Below, piece by piece: positions 51,901-62,533 of a DNA stretch of 64,000 nt. Made by a program: the position numbers and the translations under genes. The notes below the pieces were generated by a model. The model saw only the letters and a list, made by a program, of their open reading frames with translations, had not been told where the DNA came from and ran no database searches. Every line of letters starts with the position of its first letter. Position 1 is the first letter of the stretch. Origin of the DNA: Sphagnum compactum. Lineage: Eukaryota; Bryophyta; Sphagnopsida; Sphagnales. The DNA is taken from contig OZ234502.1 in the NCBI GenBank assembly GCA_965153455.1, forward strand, positions 8,649,495-8,713,494. Reading direction: 5' to 3'.

Positions 51901-54900
51901 GACATCTTCTCATCAAGATGGTTATCTTCTTTGGATCAAGATAGGAAACTTATATCGATTCGCCCATTTTTACAATTTGTCATCATTTGGGATGCCACTG
52001 AATGTCTATGGCAAAATGGAGAGAAAATAATTCCAAATTGGTTTCATTTGATTCAAAGAGTATGTCTGAAATTTACATCCTATTTGGTATGTTATTCTTG
52101 AGAGCCTTTGAGAATTAAGTTGGGCTATCTATTTCCCTCTAAATTTATCTCCAAAAGACCTTACATAGTTCTAGTAAAACCTAAACCTAAACACCATGGT
52201 TTAGGGGTTAGGGGTTTAAGGTTTGATAATACATGGTTGTTACAAGCGCACGATTGGTTTGGGAATGGAGATTTGAAATTGAGTAGCCAATTCCAACCCT
52301 AGAACTAATCCACATGAACCTCGTCAAACCCAACTCCTATGAAATGGAAACAACAAAATCTTGACCATGCAATTTTTAACATGTTTATGTTGTAGTAGCT
52401 TGGAAATTAACAAGGGGCTCTCGATGCATCCCCCAACTTTCTCCCCTTTTGCTTGCTCGTCCACTTCAAACTTCTTTGAACCTATAAATGGGATAATATC
52501 TCAACATGAAAAATCATTTAGAGAAACATTGTGAGTGATATTGTGCAATGATACACCCATATTAAATCATACAACTTGCAATAATTGTTCCATCAAAAAT
52601 TTCCATTTAATTTAACTATTTATATGCCTCATAAACTCTTAGAGCCCTTTCATTGACATTGGACATAACAACAACATGACATATGCCAAAGGGAAGATGT
52701 TCTCAGCCACTCTTGATTTTAGAGCTAACATTGAAAATTTTGAATTTACATAGCACATTTTTGTTTCTTGTAAAATATTTTACCTTTGAAAATACTTAAC
52801 ACAACATAATTTAATTGTGATTAACCTACATAGATCCAATTGAACATCTATTCACTACCTAATTTAAATGGTCACATTTGAAAGGCCATAATGAGATTAT
52901 TATTATTTTTTTCCTTGTAAAACATTGGGAGAAATTTCCTAGTGTATGTGGATGGCAATTCAAAAATATGTGAATATCGTTCATAAACAAAAAAGAATAT
53001 TACACTTATTTCATAAGAATGGGAAGGATCTTACACGTAGTTATAGGTGTCAAAAGAGCTCACACTTACGTACAAGTATAAGATCCTTCTCACTCTTAAG
53101 GAGTATGTGTAAGAACCGTCCCTCTTTTATGCCTTGCGATCTCCCTATGCTTAGGTTCACAATAATGTCGGCCTCGTCCTTTACTATGGGTAAAGCCCAC
53201 CCATAGGTGAGGGACATTCTTAAAATGTGGGAGCCACACTCAACTACCACCTTGTCCTAGGCCTCTTTCTTTGGGACCGCCCCCACCTTGGGTCTTTATC
53301 GTACACTAAAAGTTCAAATCAATAGAGTTATCCATTAAGTCGACCTTGTGTGTTTCAAGGTTCACTCTACTTTGGGTCTCTCGAAACGCCACACTCTTTC
53401 AGGGCAAAAACCCCTTGTCACCAAATGTGCACCTTTCATTCTCCCCCGTGCAAAACCAACGCGCCTCTCTCTCTCTCTCTCTCGCCTAATGATGAGAATA
53501 TAGAGCAACCACAACTCCTTGGAGCATTGACTAGGCAAATTGCCAAAAATGAACGAGCAATAAGGGGGATGGAGGAAGGAGGGTTCACTCACACTCACAA
53601 GGTTGCTTTACCAAAAACACACAACCCAATTCCGGTAACCCACCCTAAGTTGGAGAGCAAATCTGAGTTTGGTTGTGTGATTCTTTCATTCAGCAAAAGC
53701 CCATTGTACATTTAGTGGTTGGTCATGACATTGTACAATTTCACCCAAACTCGGAGTTCAAACTCCAAAGTTTAGAATACTCCTAAAATATGACCACCTT
53801 GATCTACCAGCCAACTTTGCATGAAACTAAACACACACACACTCAATCTTGGTGTGCGCATTAATGAAGTGGTGCATCATACCCGTCCTTCAATTGCTAT
53901 AGAAATTTTTGTGCTGGTTGGTTGGGCATTGAGGTACCAGCCCAGGTGAGCTTTCCCATTGCTGGGATGGTAGTTCGGCTTCCCTATGTGTATGTCAAAG
54001 AAGCATCTTTCTTGTGTATGTCAAGGAAGCGTCTTACTCGCGGTTTTTTGTTTGAAAACTTTGTACTTCAAACGTTCTCGGGTATTTCAAGGAAATGTTT
54101 GTCTGTTGTTTTAGGGTTTGGATGCTTTGTATTGAATGACAATCGCGTATATGGTCAAAAAAAAAACACTGGTTCACCATATTTTTAATTCTGCTAAATA
54201 AATAAATAATCAGGAATATTCTGTTTCATGATTCCTGTTTTTTCTCTTAAAATTCCAAAATTTTCAAAAAAACAAATTGAAAGAAGTTCACCACATTCCT
54301 ACTTGGATTTTACTTTTGTAACAATTTTTTTTTAAACCAGTTTTTTAAAAACTATTTAGACAAGTTCTAAAAACCTCTCACCATTTTAATACTAAATCTC
54401 TCTTGGGATGCTAGCCAACAAATGATGCATGCAACATCAAAAATATATATATATTAAAAAGAAAAAAAATCACAATAGAGTACAAGTAATGTTCACAGCT
54501 GTCACTCACACATTGGTCCAAATTTTCAAGCCAAAAACCATTTATCACAAAATCTTACACCGACGCACATCCTTGTCGCTCTACAGCAAAGCCAACAAAC
54601 AAACAAACAAACACACATGCCACCACACAAGAAGTGGAGCGAGAAGAGAGAAAGAGTGTGAAGTAGTAGTAGTATCAAGTAGCTAGTTGGCCTTTTTGGG
54701 GACTGTTTTGACGGTGATCATTGCACTTGTTGGTATGGTAGGCTATGGCAATTTAAAAGAACAATACAAACACATTGCGTCCAACTGAAGGTTTGTAAGA
54801 TTTATCTTGTTTGATGCTGCATGGGGGGAGAGTGAGAAAAGTACAAAGGGTTAAAAGATTGCAACCTGAGTGGTGAGTAGAACAACAACATAATTTTTAT

Positions 54901-54992
54901 CATTCATTCAGTGTGCCAAGTGTTTTTTTTCCATAATGGAAACTAGTACCCTTTCTTTCCTTTTTTTTACTGAACTCATCAAAGTGCTACTT
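48991..54992. other. AT-rich spacer with a few GC-richer patches
   Basis: No supported gene. About 51170-51480 and 53020-53480 have more balanced composition. A CT microsatellite lies at about 53466-53482, and a ~26-bp tandem duplication at about 53987-54040 (TGTGTATGTCAAAGAAGC then TGTGTATGTCAAGGAAGC). Frames there (for example 53350-53715) lack an ATG or a motif. Confidence 0.45.
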
Positions 54993-55425
54993 GACAAAAC
55001 TTGCAAAATTGTATTGTTACCAAAGTCACTATGTCGACAAAACTTGCAAAATTGTATTGTTACCAAAATCGCTATGTGGACAAAACTTGCAAAATTGTAT
55101 TGTTACCAAAATCGCTATGTTGACAAAACTTGCAAAATTGTATTGTTACCAAAATCGCTATGTTGACAAAACTTGCAAAATTGTATTGTTACCAAAATCG
55201 CTATGTTGACAAAACTTGCAAAATTGTATTGTTACCAAAATCGCTATGTTGACAAAACTTGCAAAATTGTATTGTTACCAAAATCGCTATGTTTGACAAA
55301 ACTTGCAAAATTGTATTGTTACCAAAATCGCTATGTCGACAAAACTTGCAAAATTGTATTGTTACCAAAATCGTTATGTTGACAAAAAAACTTGCAAAAT
55401 TGTATTGTTACCAAAATCACTATGT
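54993..55425. repeat. 43-bp minisatellite, 10 copies
   Basis: GACAAAACTTGCAAAATTGT begins units at 54993, 55036, 55079, 55122, 55165, 55208, 55251, 55295, 55338 and 55381. The rest of the unit is ATTGTTACCAAAATCGCTAT plus GT and a base. One unit is 44 bp, and the last has extra A residues. Copies are nearly identical, so the array is young. Since 43 is not a multiple of 3, all three frames stay open and read the same peptide in turn. This is an artefact of the repeat, not a gene. Confidence 0.97.
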
Positions 55426-56119
55426 TGCAAGTTCAAAACTATTTTGGGTTTCAGCAAAATGAAGTTTCAAGGTTTGGAATCAAATTCAATTATACTCAAT
55501 TTTCTAAACCTCAAAACTTAACCTAAAATCTAAACCTAAAAAACTTGCAAATAACCTGAACTTGTCAACATTGGTTCTAACCCACCAAACCACATATCAA
55601 CCCAAACCCAACACTAGTACTAATCATGCACATGAACCTACTTACTTATAGTAATCACCAAGTGCCTCACAAGCTACTTACCTACTTTACATAAGGACCA
55701 TTTACTTTATTTACCTATGATACTACAACCTAGTACTCTAGTGAGAAATTGAGCTTGCAATTCAAGAGCAAACTAGGCTTAAGAAGGTGACCTTTTTTTT
55801 TTTCCCCCTTAGTGGGTAGTTTATTTTTTTACTTGACTTTGTACAAACCATCCTTCAACTGGGTGGCCTGGCAAAGCCTGGCTTGCAGGTTAGGGTTTTA
55901 TTTTTAGGTCAACTCTGCCATCAAGCTCCCAACCTGCATTTTGCCAGCTATGAAGTTTGGACAGAACCTCTCTCTCTCTCTCCCTCCCCTTTCTCCCTCC
56001 CTTCCTCCTCCTAAACTGGTTCCTAGGTTGAAATGAATGCCTTCCAGGATGAAAAGCTGATGAAATCATCAATTGGGTTTTTAAAGGTCATGACCTCATC
56101 ATGCATGACTTAGGGTTAT

Positions 56120-56147
56120 GGATGGATGGATGGATGGATGGATGGAT
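56120..56147. repeat. GGAT microsatellite, 7 units
   Basis: Seven perfect GGAT units are flanked by TAGGGTTAT and CCCAATTG. Confidence 0.95.
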
Positions 56148-56458
56148 CCCAATTGAGTTGATGTCGGGTTTTACCTTGGTAAACTTACCCCTTGGAAAAG
56201 ATTAGCTCTTGGAGATAGGTCTGAAGGTAGGTAGGGAGTACAAATAGGTAGTTAGGGTTAAGTAGATGCACAGTATGGTTAGTAAATAAGTAAAGGGTTA
56301 GTGTGTTGTTAGTAGGAAAATAGGGTTTAGGGTTTTTAGTTTGAATAGCAACTGTGGTTTGTTGTGGTTAGCTAAGGAACTGGAACCCAATGAAAAAGTG
56401 TTTTATCTGTCGACCTTTTCATCCATTTATCTGATGGTGTGCTGGTTGCCGTTGGACG

Positions 56459-56493
56459 ACCCTGCGCACGGTTACCTGCAAAGTGCGCAGGGT
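56459..56493. repeat. Perfect 11-bp inverted repeat in a GC-rich island
   Basis: ACCCTGCGCAC at 56459-56469 and GTGCGCAGGGT at 56483-56493 are exact reverse complements around a 13-nt loop. The stem is GC-rich and sits in a ~160-bp GC-rich island in otherwise AT-rich DNA. It could be a transposon-derived hairpin or a terminator-like structure. No gene is seen beside it. Confidence 0.75.
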
Positions 56494-58520
56494 GGCGTTT
56501 AGCATCAGGTCTGTTGGTTTCACTCGGGACCGGGTGGGCAGACCGCATGCCCGTATTTGGCAGCGCGGCGACTACGTCGGTTCGTTGAGTTTGATAACTC
56601 GGTTTGTTGAATTTGACAGAGTTATCAAATTGAACGACACAACAATTTTGTCCAAAGTTCCATGTCCGGATTATAAAAAATTTCATAACTTCTTCATAAT
56701 TTCATAACTTCTTCATTGCCGATTGAGAAGAAGTACATGCAGAGTTATGTCCGTAAAGTACCTCGAACTTGACCGTTTGTGCCCCCCCCAGTTCTGTCGA
56801 AACTGGCAATGTCATCAAAAGTCAAGATGAAAACAGTACACAGGAAAGAAAATAATTTTTAAAAAAAACAAAAAGGGGGACCAAACTGGTTTTCTCGCCT
56901 ACATCGGCCGTCATAGGAGTTTCATCCGTTTCATCCCCAGTTTTGGATTTGCTTTACATGGATGGAGCTTCTTCAATGATTTGCCATTTCCCCAGTTTTG
57001 AATTTTTGATCATTTTCTGAATTAAATCAAAGTCTTATGGGAACAGAGAGTCCTGGGAAATCTTCTGAACTGATACCCAGTTTCACCAAAAGTTTGTACT
57101 CCAATTTTGCTGACCTTTTTCCATCTACACTCAAAATTGGGGATGAAACAAGGATTAGAGGGTGTCAAACTAATGCTGAAAGACAGGGTGACTTTAATAC
57201 CCATAACTTCAATATTCCACCCAGAACTTCCAAGAATTTGAATGCCACCCAAAACACCAGCTGCCAGTTAGTCCCGGGTTCCAACCCCACTTTCTGGCAT
57301 AGAGCTATTATTAATAAGTTGGGTAGCATTAGATTGCAAAAATTTCTAATTTCACTAATTGACATTCCAATATGGTGGTTTTTCTTTTTTTCCTTTTTAT
57401 TTTTGACACAAAAATTGGAAAAAAAAATTCCCCAAAAATGAGAAAAATTTAATCAAATGCACACTAGAAAAAACACAAATTGTCAAAAAAATTCCCAATT
57501 TTGGGGTAAAAAAACCACAAAACTCTTCAGAAAAAAATGACTCTCTTTATGAGTTACCTTCTAAAAACATAAGAGAAATTACAAATGATCTTGAATAAAA
57601 CCCATATTAAAATTTCCTAAAAATTTAGAACCAGCTTTAAAAATAGCTTTAAAAGATTTAAGTACTTTGGAAGTACTTAAAGCTCTAGAAGTAAGCAAAG
57701 GAAGGGGGATGGGGAAAAAAAATAAAAATTATATTCCAAAATTTATTTTTTTTAAGGTCATCTACTCCATTGTTATGCATCTTCATTTTTTATTTTATTC
57801 CTGTGCAATTAATTCATTAAATAAATCTTATTTTGAAGACTTAATATAATTTTCTTATGCATAGAGCAAAAGAGGTAATATCTGAGTCCTGCCTCCTCCT
57901 GACATGCAATTATGTAGAAAGCTGCCAAATAAATAAATATATAATTTTAGATAAAAAGCTGCCAAAGAAATAAAATATAATTTTAGATAAAAAAAAGCTG
58001 CCAAAGAAATTAAATATAAATTTAGCATAAGACCTCGTGTAGTTATTTTTTACATTTTTTATTCTCACTGAATTTTATTTTTTTTTAAAAGTAGCAAAAA
58101 AGTCAGTCAGGACTCAGGACCCTAAACTGACAATAGGTTTTTTTTGGGAAGCATTTTGGATGAAAGTCTGGTCCAACTTGGATGAAGATCTGTGACTCTT
58201 GGATGGAAAACATATATATATGTGACCGACAGTGGATGAAAATAAGTGTGTCCAAAGTGGATGAAAATCTGTCGACGACCTTGGATAGGCATAAGTTACC
58301 AGTTGTTGCGCCAGAAGCAATGGCGCTACTACACGCACGCACGCACGCGCGCAGGCGGGGACGGCGGGTTCTTATGCGTACGCGTGTGAACCTTCGATTC
58401 CTCGAGTTCAGCTTCTTCATTAAGAATTTGTGGGTTAATGCAGATTTGATTTTCAAGGAAGCTTCCGTGAAGCGCCTTTTTTTTTCTTTTTTTCTTTTTT
58501 TTTTGGGGGCAATTTTGTGT

Positions 58521-58690
58521 TGTAGCTAAAGTAGCGATTCTTGACCCACTGCAACCAGATTGGCTACAAGCTAAATATCAAACTAATGTTTTACAAAAGC
58601 ATCCTGCTATATTTTTGGCTACCTACCTACTTGAAACATGCATAGAAATATGACGATTTTTCTTAAATCTTTGGTCGAATCATTGCCTAT
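58521..58690. repeat. Dispersed palindromic-core repeat, long copy 3
   Basis: TAGCTAAAGTAGCGATTC is followed by CCAGATTGGCTACAAGC, CATCCTGCTATATTTTTGGC with TACC, and AGAAATATGACGATTTT. Block order and spacing match 35966-36130 and 48386-48560, with a weaker palindrome. Confidence 0.6.
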
Positions 58691-60320
58691 TGAAAAATCT
58701 CAAAATGAAAATGGTGAGGGGTGAGGGCGCGTGGGGTTGACTGGGTTAGGTGGGCCGTGTGCACATGCGGGCATGGTGGGCCGGGAGCAGAAGATGCGAG
58801 GAGGGTGGGCCGGGAGAAGAAAATTGTTAACGTGTAGTTTCCGACAGATGTGAAGTAGTTGAGTCCAGAACTGGTACACTAGTACCTGCTAACTTTTTTT
58901 GGTCTGTGGTGGACCGTAGTCAGAGTGAACCAGCACCAACCAGTGCACCACCATGAAGGATGGATGATAAGTGGTCAAGAATCAAATTTTCTGTTGAGTT
59001 TTCCAGTTCCCTAGCTAACCATGGTTTTGTCACCTCAGTTGCATTTGTCAATACCTATCTAATAACCCACAAGCCAAGCAACCAAGCAGGTTGGTTGTAG
59101 GTAGATAATAAAAAAATAAACCTTCACTATTACAAGATGTGAGTGCAGTTAATTCGTCCCGTTCATTAGACTAGTGAATTCATTGCTTCTTCATTAGTTT
59201 CTGTTCATTACAACTAGTGAATTCACTCAAAATCTAGTGAAATCACTTTACAGTTAATTCGTCCCGTTCATTAGACTAATGAATTCATTGTTTCTTCATT
59301 AGTTTCTGTTCATTACAACTAGTGAATTCACTCAAAATCTAATGAAATCACTTGACGTATAGAGACACCTTTTGTTGTAGTGCTTATGTATGTATGTATA
59401 AACTATAAACTATTTATTTAATAATCACCTATTTTCATACCTACTTACCTATATATCGAACTCAATTCTCACCGAATGGAGTTACCACGGTGAAACCAGA
59501 TGTTAACTCGGTTGAGATTTATCCACAACTGAGTCATAACAGGCATTCATCCAGTGGATGGTGTGCACTGGTGGGTGCGAGTTCAATGTGACCTTTGGTG
59601 CAAGGTCTAGAGCAGAACTATATAGCTGCATTCTTTAGTGTAGAGCTCTGGTATGTATTATGTACTAGATCTGCAAGCTGCCATGGTTCTCTGCTGGTTA
59701 CTAACTAGTTAGCTAGTTATGCACTTTTGTTGGCCTATAAGGTTAGAGTCACCTGCCTACTTACCCACCTACCTGCCTACAATAGAAAACACATCACTGA
59801 AGCAGCAAAGGCAGGCAGACTGCTTGTGAAAACACAGACTCTAGTCTAGTCTGTGTGAACTCATGTAAAGTTAAGCTGCTGGTCTTTTGTTTTTTGTTTT
59901 GTGTTTTGTTTTGGGCTTGTTTTTGTTTTTTTTTTTTTTTTCTTGTTTTTTGTTCAGGAATTGCTCCTCAAGAAAGAGGAAAGGAACTGAAAGGAAAGGA
60001 AGCAAAGCAAAGCAAAGCAGTCACGAGTCGTGGAAAGACGTAGTTCTGCTAGTAGCCTCGAGAGTGTTGATCGGTGAGTACTCTGGGAGCAGTACCTGCG
60101 GGACTTCTGTGGGTTGGCGGAGAGACTAGTGCAGATTTCCAGCCGCTGTAATCTTTTCTGTTGTTGAAGCTTTTCTCATTTTCGGGGGATTTTGTGAGAA
60201 GAAATAAGTTGCTGTGCCTGACAGTGCGCCCTGCAGCTAGCTGCTCTGAGCTACGTGCTGCGTGTTGTTGTTCAATATACGTCTTTCTGACGTAGTTCCG
60301 CTGGAGATTCTCGTGGGTCA
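58691..60320. other. HD-Zip upstream region
   Basis: This is a probable promoter and leader region. It contains a 105-bp tandem duplication (59146-59355), a TATA-like CTATATAG (59618-59625), and a long T-rich tract ending TTGTTCAG|GA (acceptor at 59957) that looks like the end of a 5' UTR intron. There is a possible donor CG|GTGAGT at 60074. No other gene is seen. Confidence 0.4.
59146..59355. repeat. 105-bp tandem duplication upstream of the HD-Zip gene
   Basis: CAGTTAATTCGTCCCGTTC starts at 59146 and again at 59251. The two 105-bp copies differ at only a few bases, for example CTAGTGAATTC versus CTAATGAATTC. Each holds two GTTCATTA words and an ACTAGTGAATTCACTC word. It lies about 1.1 kb before the start codon. 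Confidence 0.95.
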
Positions 60321-60544
60321 ATGTGCGGTGGTGCCGGGCGGAGGTGGTGGTGCAGCAGTAGCTGGGAGATCAAGGTGGAGTATAGATGATCATCCGGCTG
60401 CATCATGGAGTACTGCATTGAGCACAGCAGCAGTTGCTAAAGCTGGGTTATATGATCAGATCCATCTCATGGGTGCCATGGATTATAATCTTCAGTGTTC
60501 TGTACCTGGTACTGCTGTTTGTTTCCAGCCTGCAGATCAGATGA
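60321..60544 (+). promoter_or_regulatory. Cluster of four upstream ORFs in the HD-Zip leader
   Basis: ATG-started short frames: 60321-60389 (22 codons, MCGGAGRRWW...), 60386-60421 (11 codons, overlapping the previous stop as ATGA), 60405-60440 (11 codons) and 60452-60544 (30 codons, hydrophobic, [13 protein letters not shown]...). The last overlaps the first two main-frame ATGs (60469, 60478) in another frame and stops at the main-frame ATGATGG (60541-60546). Such an arrangement usually lowers translation of the main frame. It holds only if this region is exonic. Confidence 0.5.
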
Positions 60545-62533
60545 TGGCTAACACAGTAGCTGGAAGTCGATCAAGCTTTGGCGCCATGGGGACTCCGAAT
60601 ATGCAGCAGATGTTAATGCCTAGCGATCAGAGCAGCTGCACAGATACATTGGTGGCCATGCTTGCCTCTTGCTCTCCAGCTGCAAGTGCCGCGATTCAAG
60701 GTTTGTAGATGGGGGGACCAACAAACCTGCAAATTATGTTCAGCGAAGAAGTCTTGTCCATCTTTGCACTTCGTGTCTATATATCCTCTGATCTTCAGCA
60801 CTTTTGCTTTTCCTTAACGATTTGGGAATTTGCATCCATTTGATCTTCTTATGCAGCAGCATCTCTCTCAAGCGGACGCCTGGAAGACATTGCACTTGTT
60901 GCGTGTGGTCAAAAGCGGCCGTCCTTCTTGCAGTATCCAGCATCAGCTTATGAGGATTCTTATCTCGACGAGGATCAGGCAGCTGCAGGGGATGATGATT
61001 CCGGGGGCGACGTCTCTGCAGCAGGACATAATAATTATGTGGAGAAGAAGAGAAGGCTGAACTTCGATCAAGTGAAATCGCTGGAGAAGAACTTCGAGCT
61101 GGAGAACAAACTGGAGCCTGAAAGGAAAATCCAGCTAGCCAAGGAGCTAGGACTTCAGCCACGACAAGTTGCTGTCTGGTTTCAGAACCGTCGCGCGCGC
61201 TGGAAAACCAAACAGCTGGAGCGCGACTACCAAGTCTTGAGCCTGGACTACAACCGCCTGAAAAACCAACTGGAAGCTGTTCTCCAAGAGAAGCAAGAGC
61301 TTCAGGCTAAGGTACTACTAGCTGCTGCAGGTCCGGATCATGTAGAGACTTTGTAGTACTGAGGTCCTGCAACACCCCATTAGTCTTGGAAACGATTAAA
61401 CGAGTACTGCAGCTCCACCACCCTGCAGCTAGCTAGCTAGCTGGCTGGCTGGCTGGGCTTCTTGTCTAGTCCCAGCTCTGTATCGACCATCTGTCTAGCT
61501 GCTTGATGACAATGCTGCAGTGAAGCTGCTGCTGATGATCCTGTGTCGCTGTTGTGTTCCGCTGTTGTGATCTTTTCAGGTCCAGTGTCTGACAACTGCA
61601 AAAGCTGCATGCCAAGAGCCGTCAGCAAAAGAGGAAAGATCAACTGGGCGCGTCGAGGAAGCAGTTGCAACTACAGGACTAGTAGATCATCACGTACTGC
61701 AGTCCTGCAAGCTCGAGGGCTTAGCAATGGCGCCGGACGTGCAGACAGCGTTAAGAAGAAGCAACTCAAAATCCTGCAACATCGCGGTCGACTCTAGCCA
61801 GCTGAATGTGAAACCGGATGATCAGTATAACTCTAGTAAAGACGCAGACGTGGATCAAGTACTGATCTCTACCACTAGAGATCACGTGAAGAAGAATCGT
61901 CTGAAACGCGCCGCTGGGTCGAGAACTAATTTTGCTGCTGCTGCAGTCGCGGACGCGGATCAAGCTGCTGCTGCTGCTGCTGCAGCTACGCCATCGCCGA
62001 CACTAGCACGCAAAACTAGGAACATGAACGATGGGTCGCCAAGCTCAGCTAGCACATATTCAAGCGACATTCTAGACGCAGAAGACAGCCCACACGGGAC
62101 CATCAACAGTTGTACTGAACTAGTTTCGCGTAATCTAACCTCCGCGTCGTCGGTTAGTATGAGAGCAGCTGCTGATTCCGAGATACGTGTCCAGGAGCAC
62201 CACCCAAGTCATGCAATTCTGGATCGATATTCTCAAGTCACAGATCAGAATCTGCACTACGCCGGACGCGTGATGAATACTTTCTCCCATTATGAAGCTG
62301 AAGCTGAAGCTGCTTTATATAGTAACGTCCTCGTCGGCCCCCGCTGCACAAGTACTAGTGTGGTGAAACTGGAAGACGTGCAGGTGGCTGCTGCTTCTAG
62401 CTGTGTGTTTCAGGAAGCTGCTGCTGCTGATATTGCAGCTTGCAATTATTTATTGGCGGCAGCTCAAGTGCAGGACGAGCATGGAGGAGGAGGAGGAGGT
62501 GGAGCTCTAGAACCCTGGTGGGATTGGCCATGA
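60469..62533 (+). CDS. Homeodomain-leucine zipper class I transcription factor (3 exons, 546 aa)
   Basis: HD-Zip I proteins are plant nuclear factors that bind CAAT(A/T)ATTG as zipper dimers. Exons: 60469-60700, 60857-61311 and 61580-62533, with GT-AG borders and phases 1 and 0, giving 1641 nt. The homeodomain is residues about 140-197 ([20 protein letters not shown]... to [13 protein letters not shown], with the helix-3 WFQNRRAR intact). The zipper follows with heptads L198, L205, L212, V219, L226 and L233. Exon 3 adds a ~310-residue tail with poly-Ala runs (GCT/GCA repeats about 61930-61990) and ends WWDWP, a typical HD-Zip I C-terminal acidic-aromatic end. At ~546 residues it is longer than usual for the class. 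The start is uncertain: the frame is open back to 60262 without an ATG, and ATGs at 60469, 60478, 60541 and 60544 are all possible. The exon 2 acceptor is a CAGCAG tandem (60856 or 60859), giving one Ala more or less. Confidence 0.92.
61425..61457. repeat. CTAG/CTGG short repeat in HD-Zip intron 2
   Basis: GCTAGCTAGCTAGCTGG continues as CTGG units inside the 268-bp intron. It lies well clear of the splice sites. Confidence 0.8.

Larger units (their letters stand above)
55426..58520. other. Spacer with microsatellites and a GC-rich hairpin island
   Basis: No supported gene. It has a CT microsatellite (about 55966-55982), a GGAT x7 array (56120-56147), telomere-like TTTAGGG words near 56320-56335, the GC island around 56430-56590, and a 134-codon frame from an ATG at 57037 with no recognisable motif. 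A short CACG run lies near 58332-58352. Confidence 0.45.

Noticed and set aside
53350-53715. 121-codon frame
   Set aside because: It begins at GTG, not ATG, includes a CT microsatellite and has no motif. A decayed retroelement piece is possible but not shown.
54936-55521. Five overlapping frames reading DKTCKIVLLPKSLC-type repeats
   Set aside because: The 43-bp repeat has no stop in any frame, so these are by-products of the minisatellite. There is no conserved start or promoter.
57037-57441. 134-codon frame starting with ATG
   Set aside because: No recognisable domain, and the last third is AT-rich low complexity (WWFFFFSFLFL). Not enough support for a gene.
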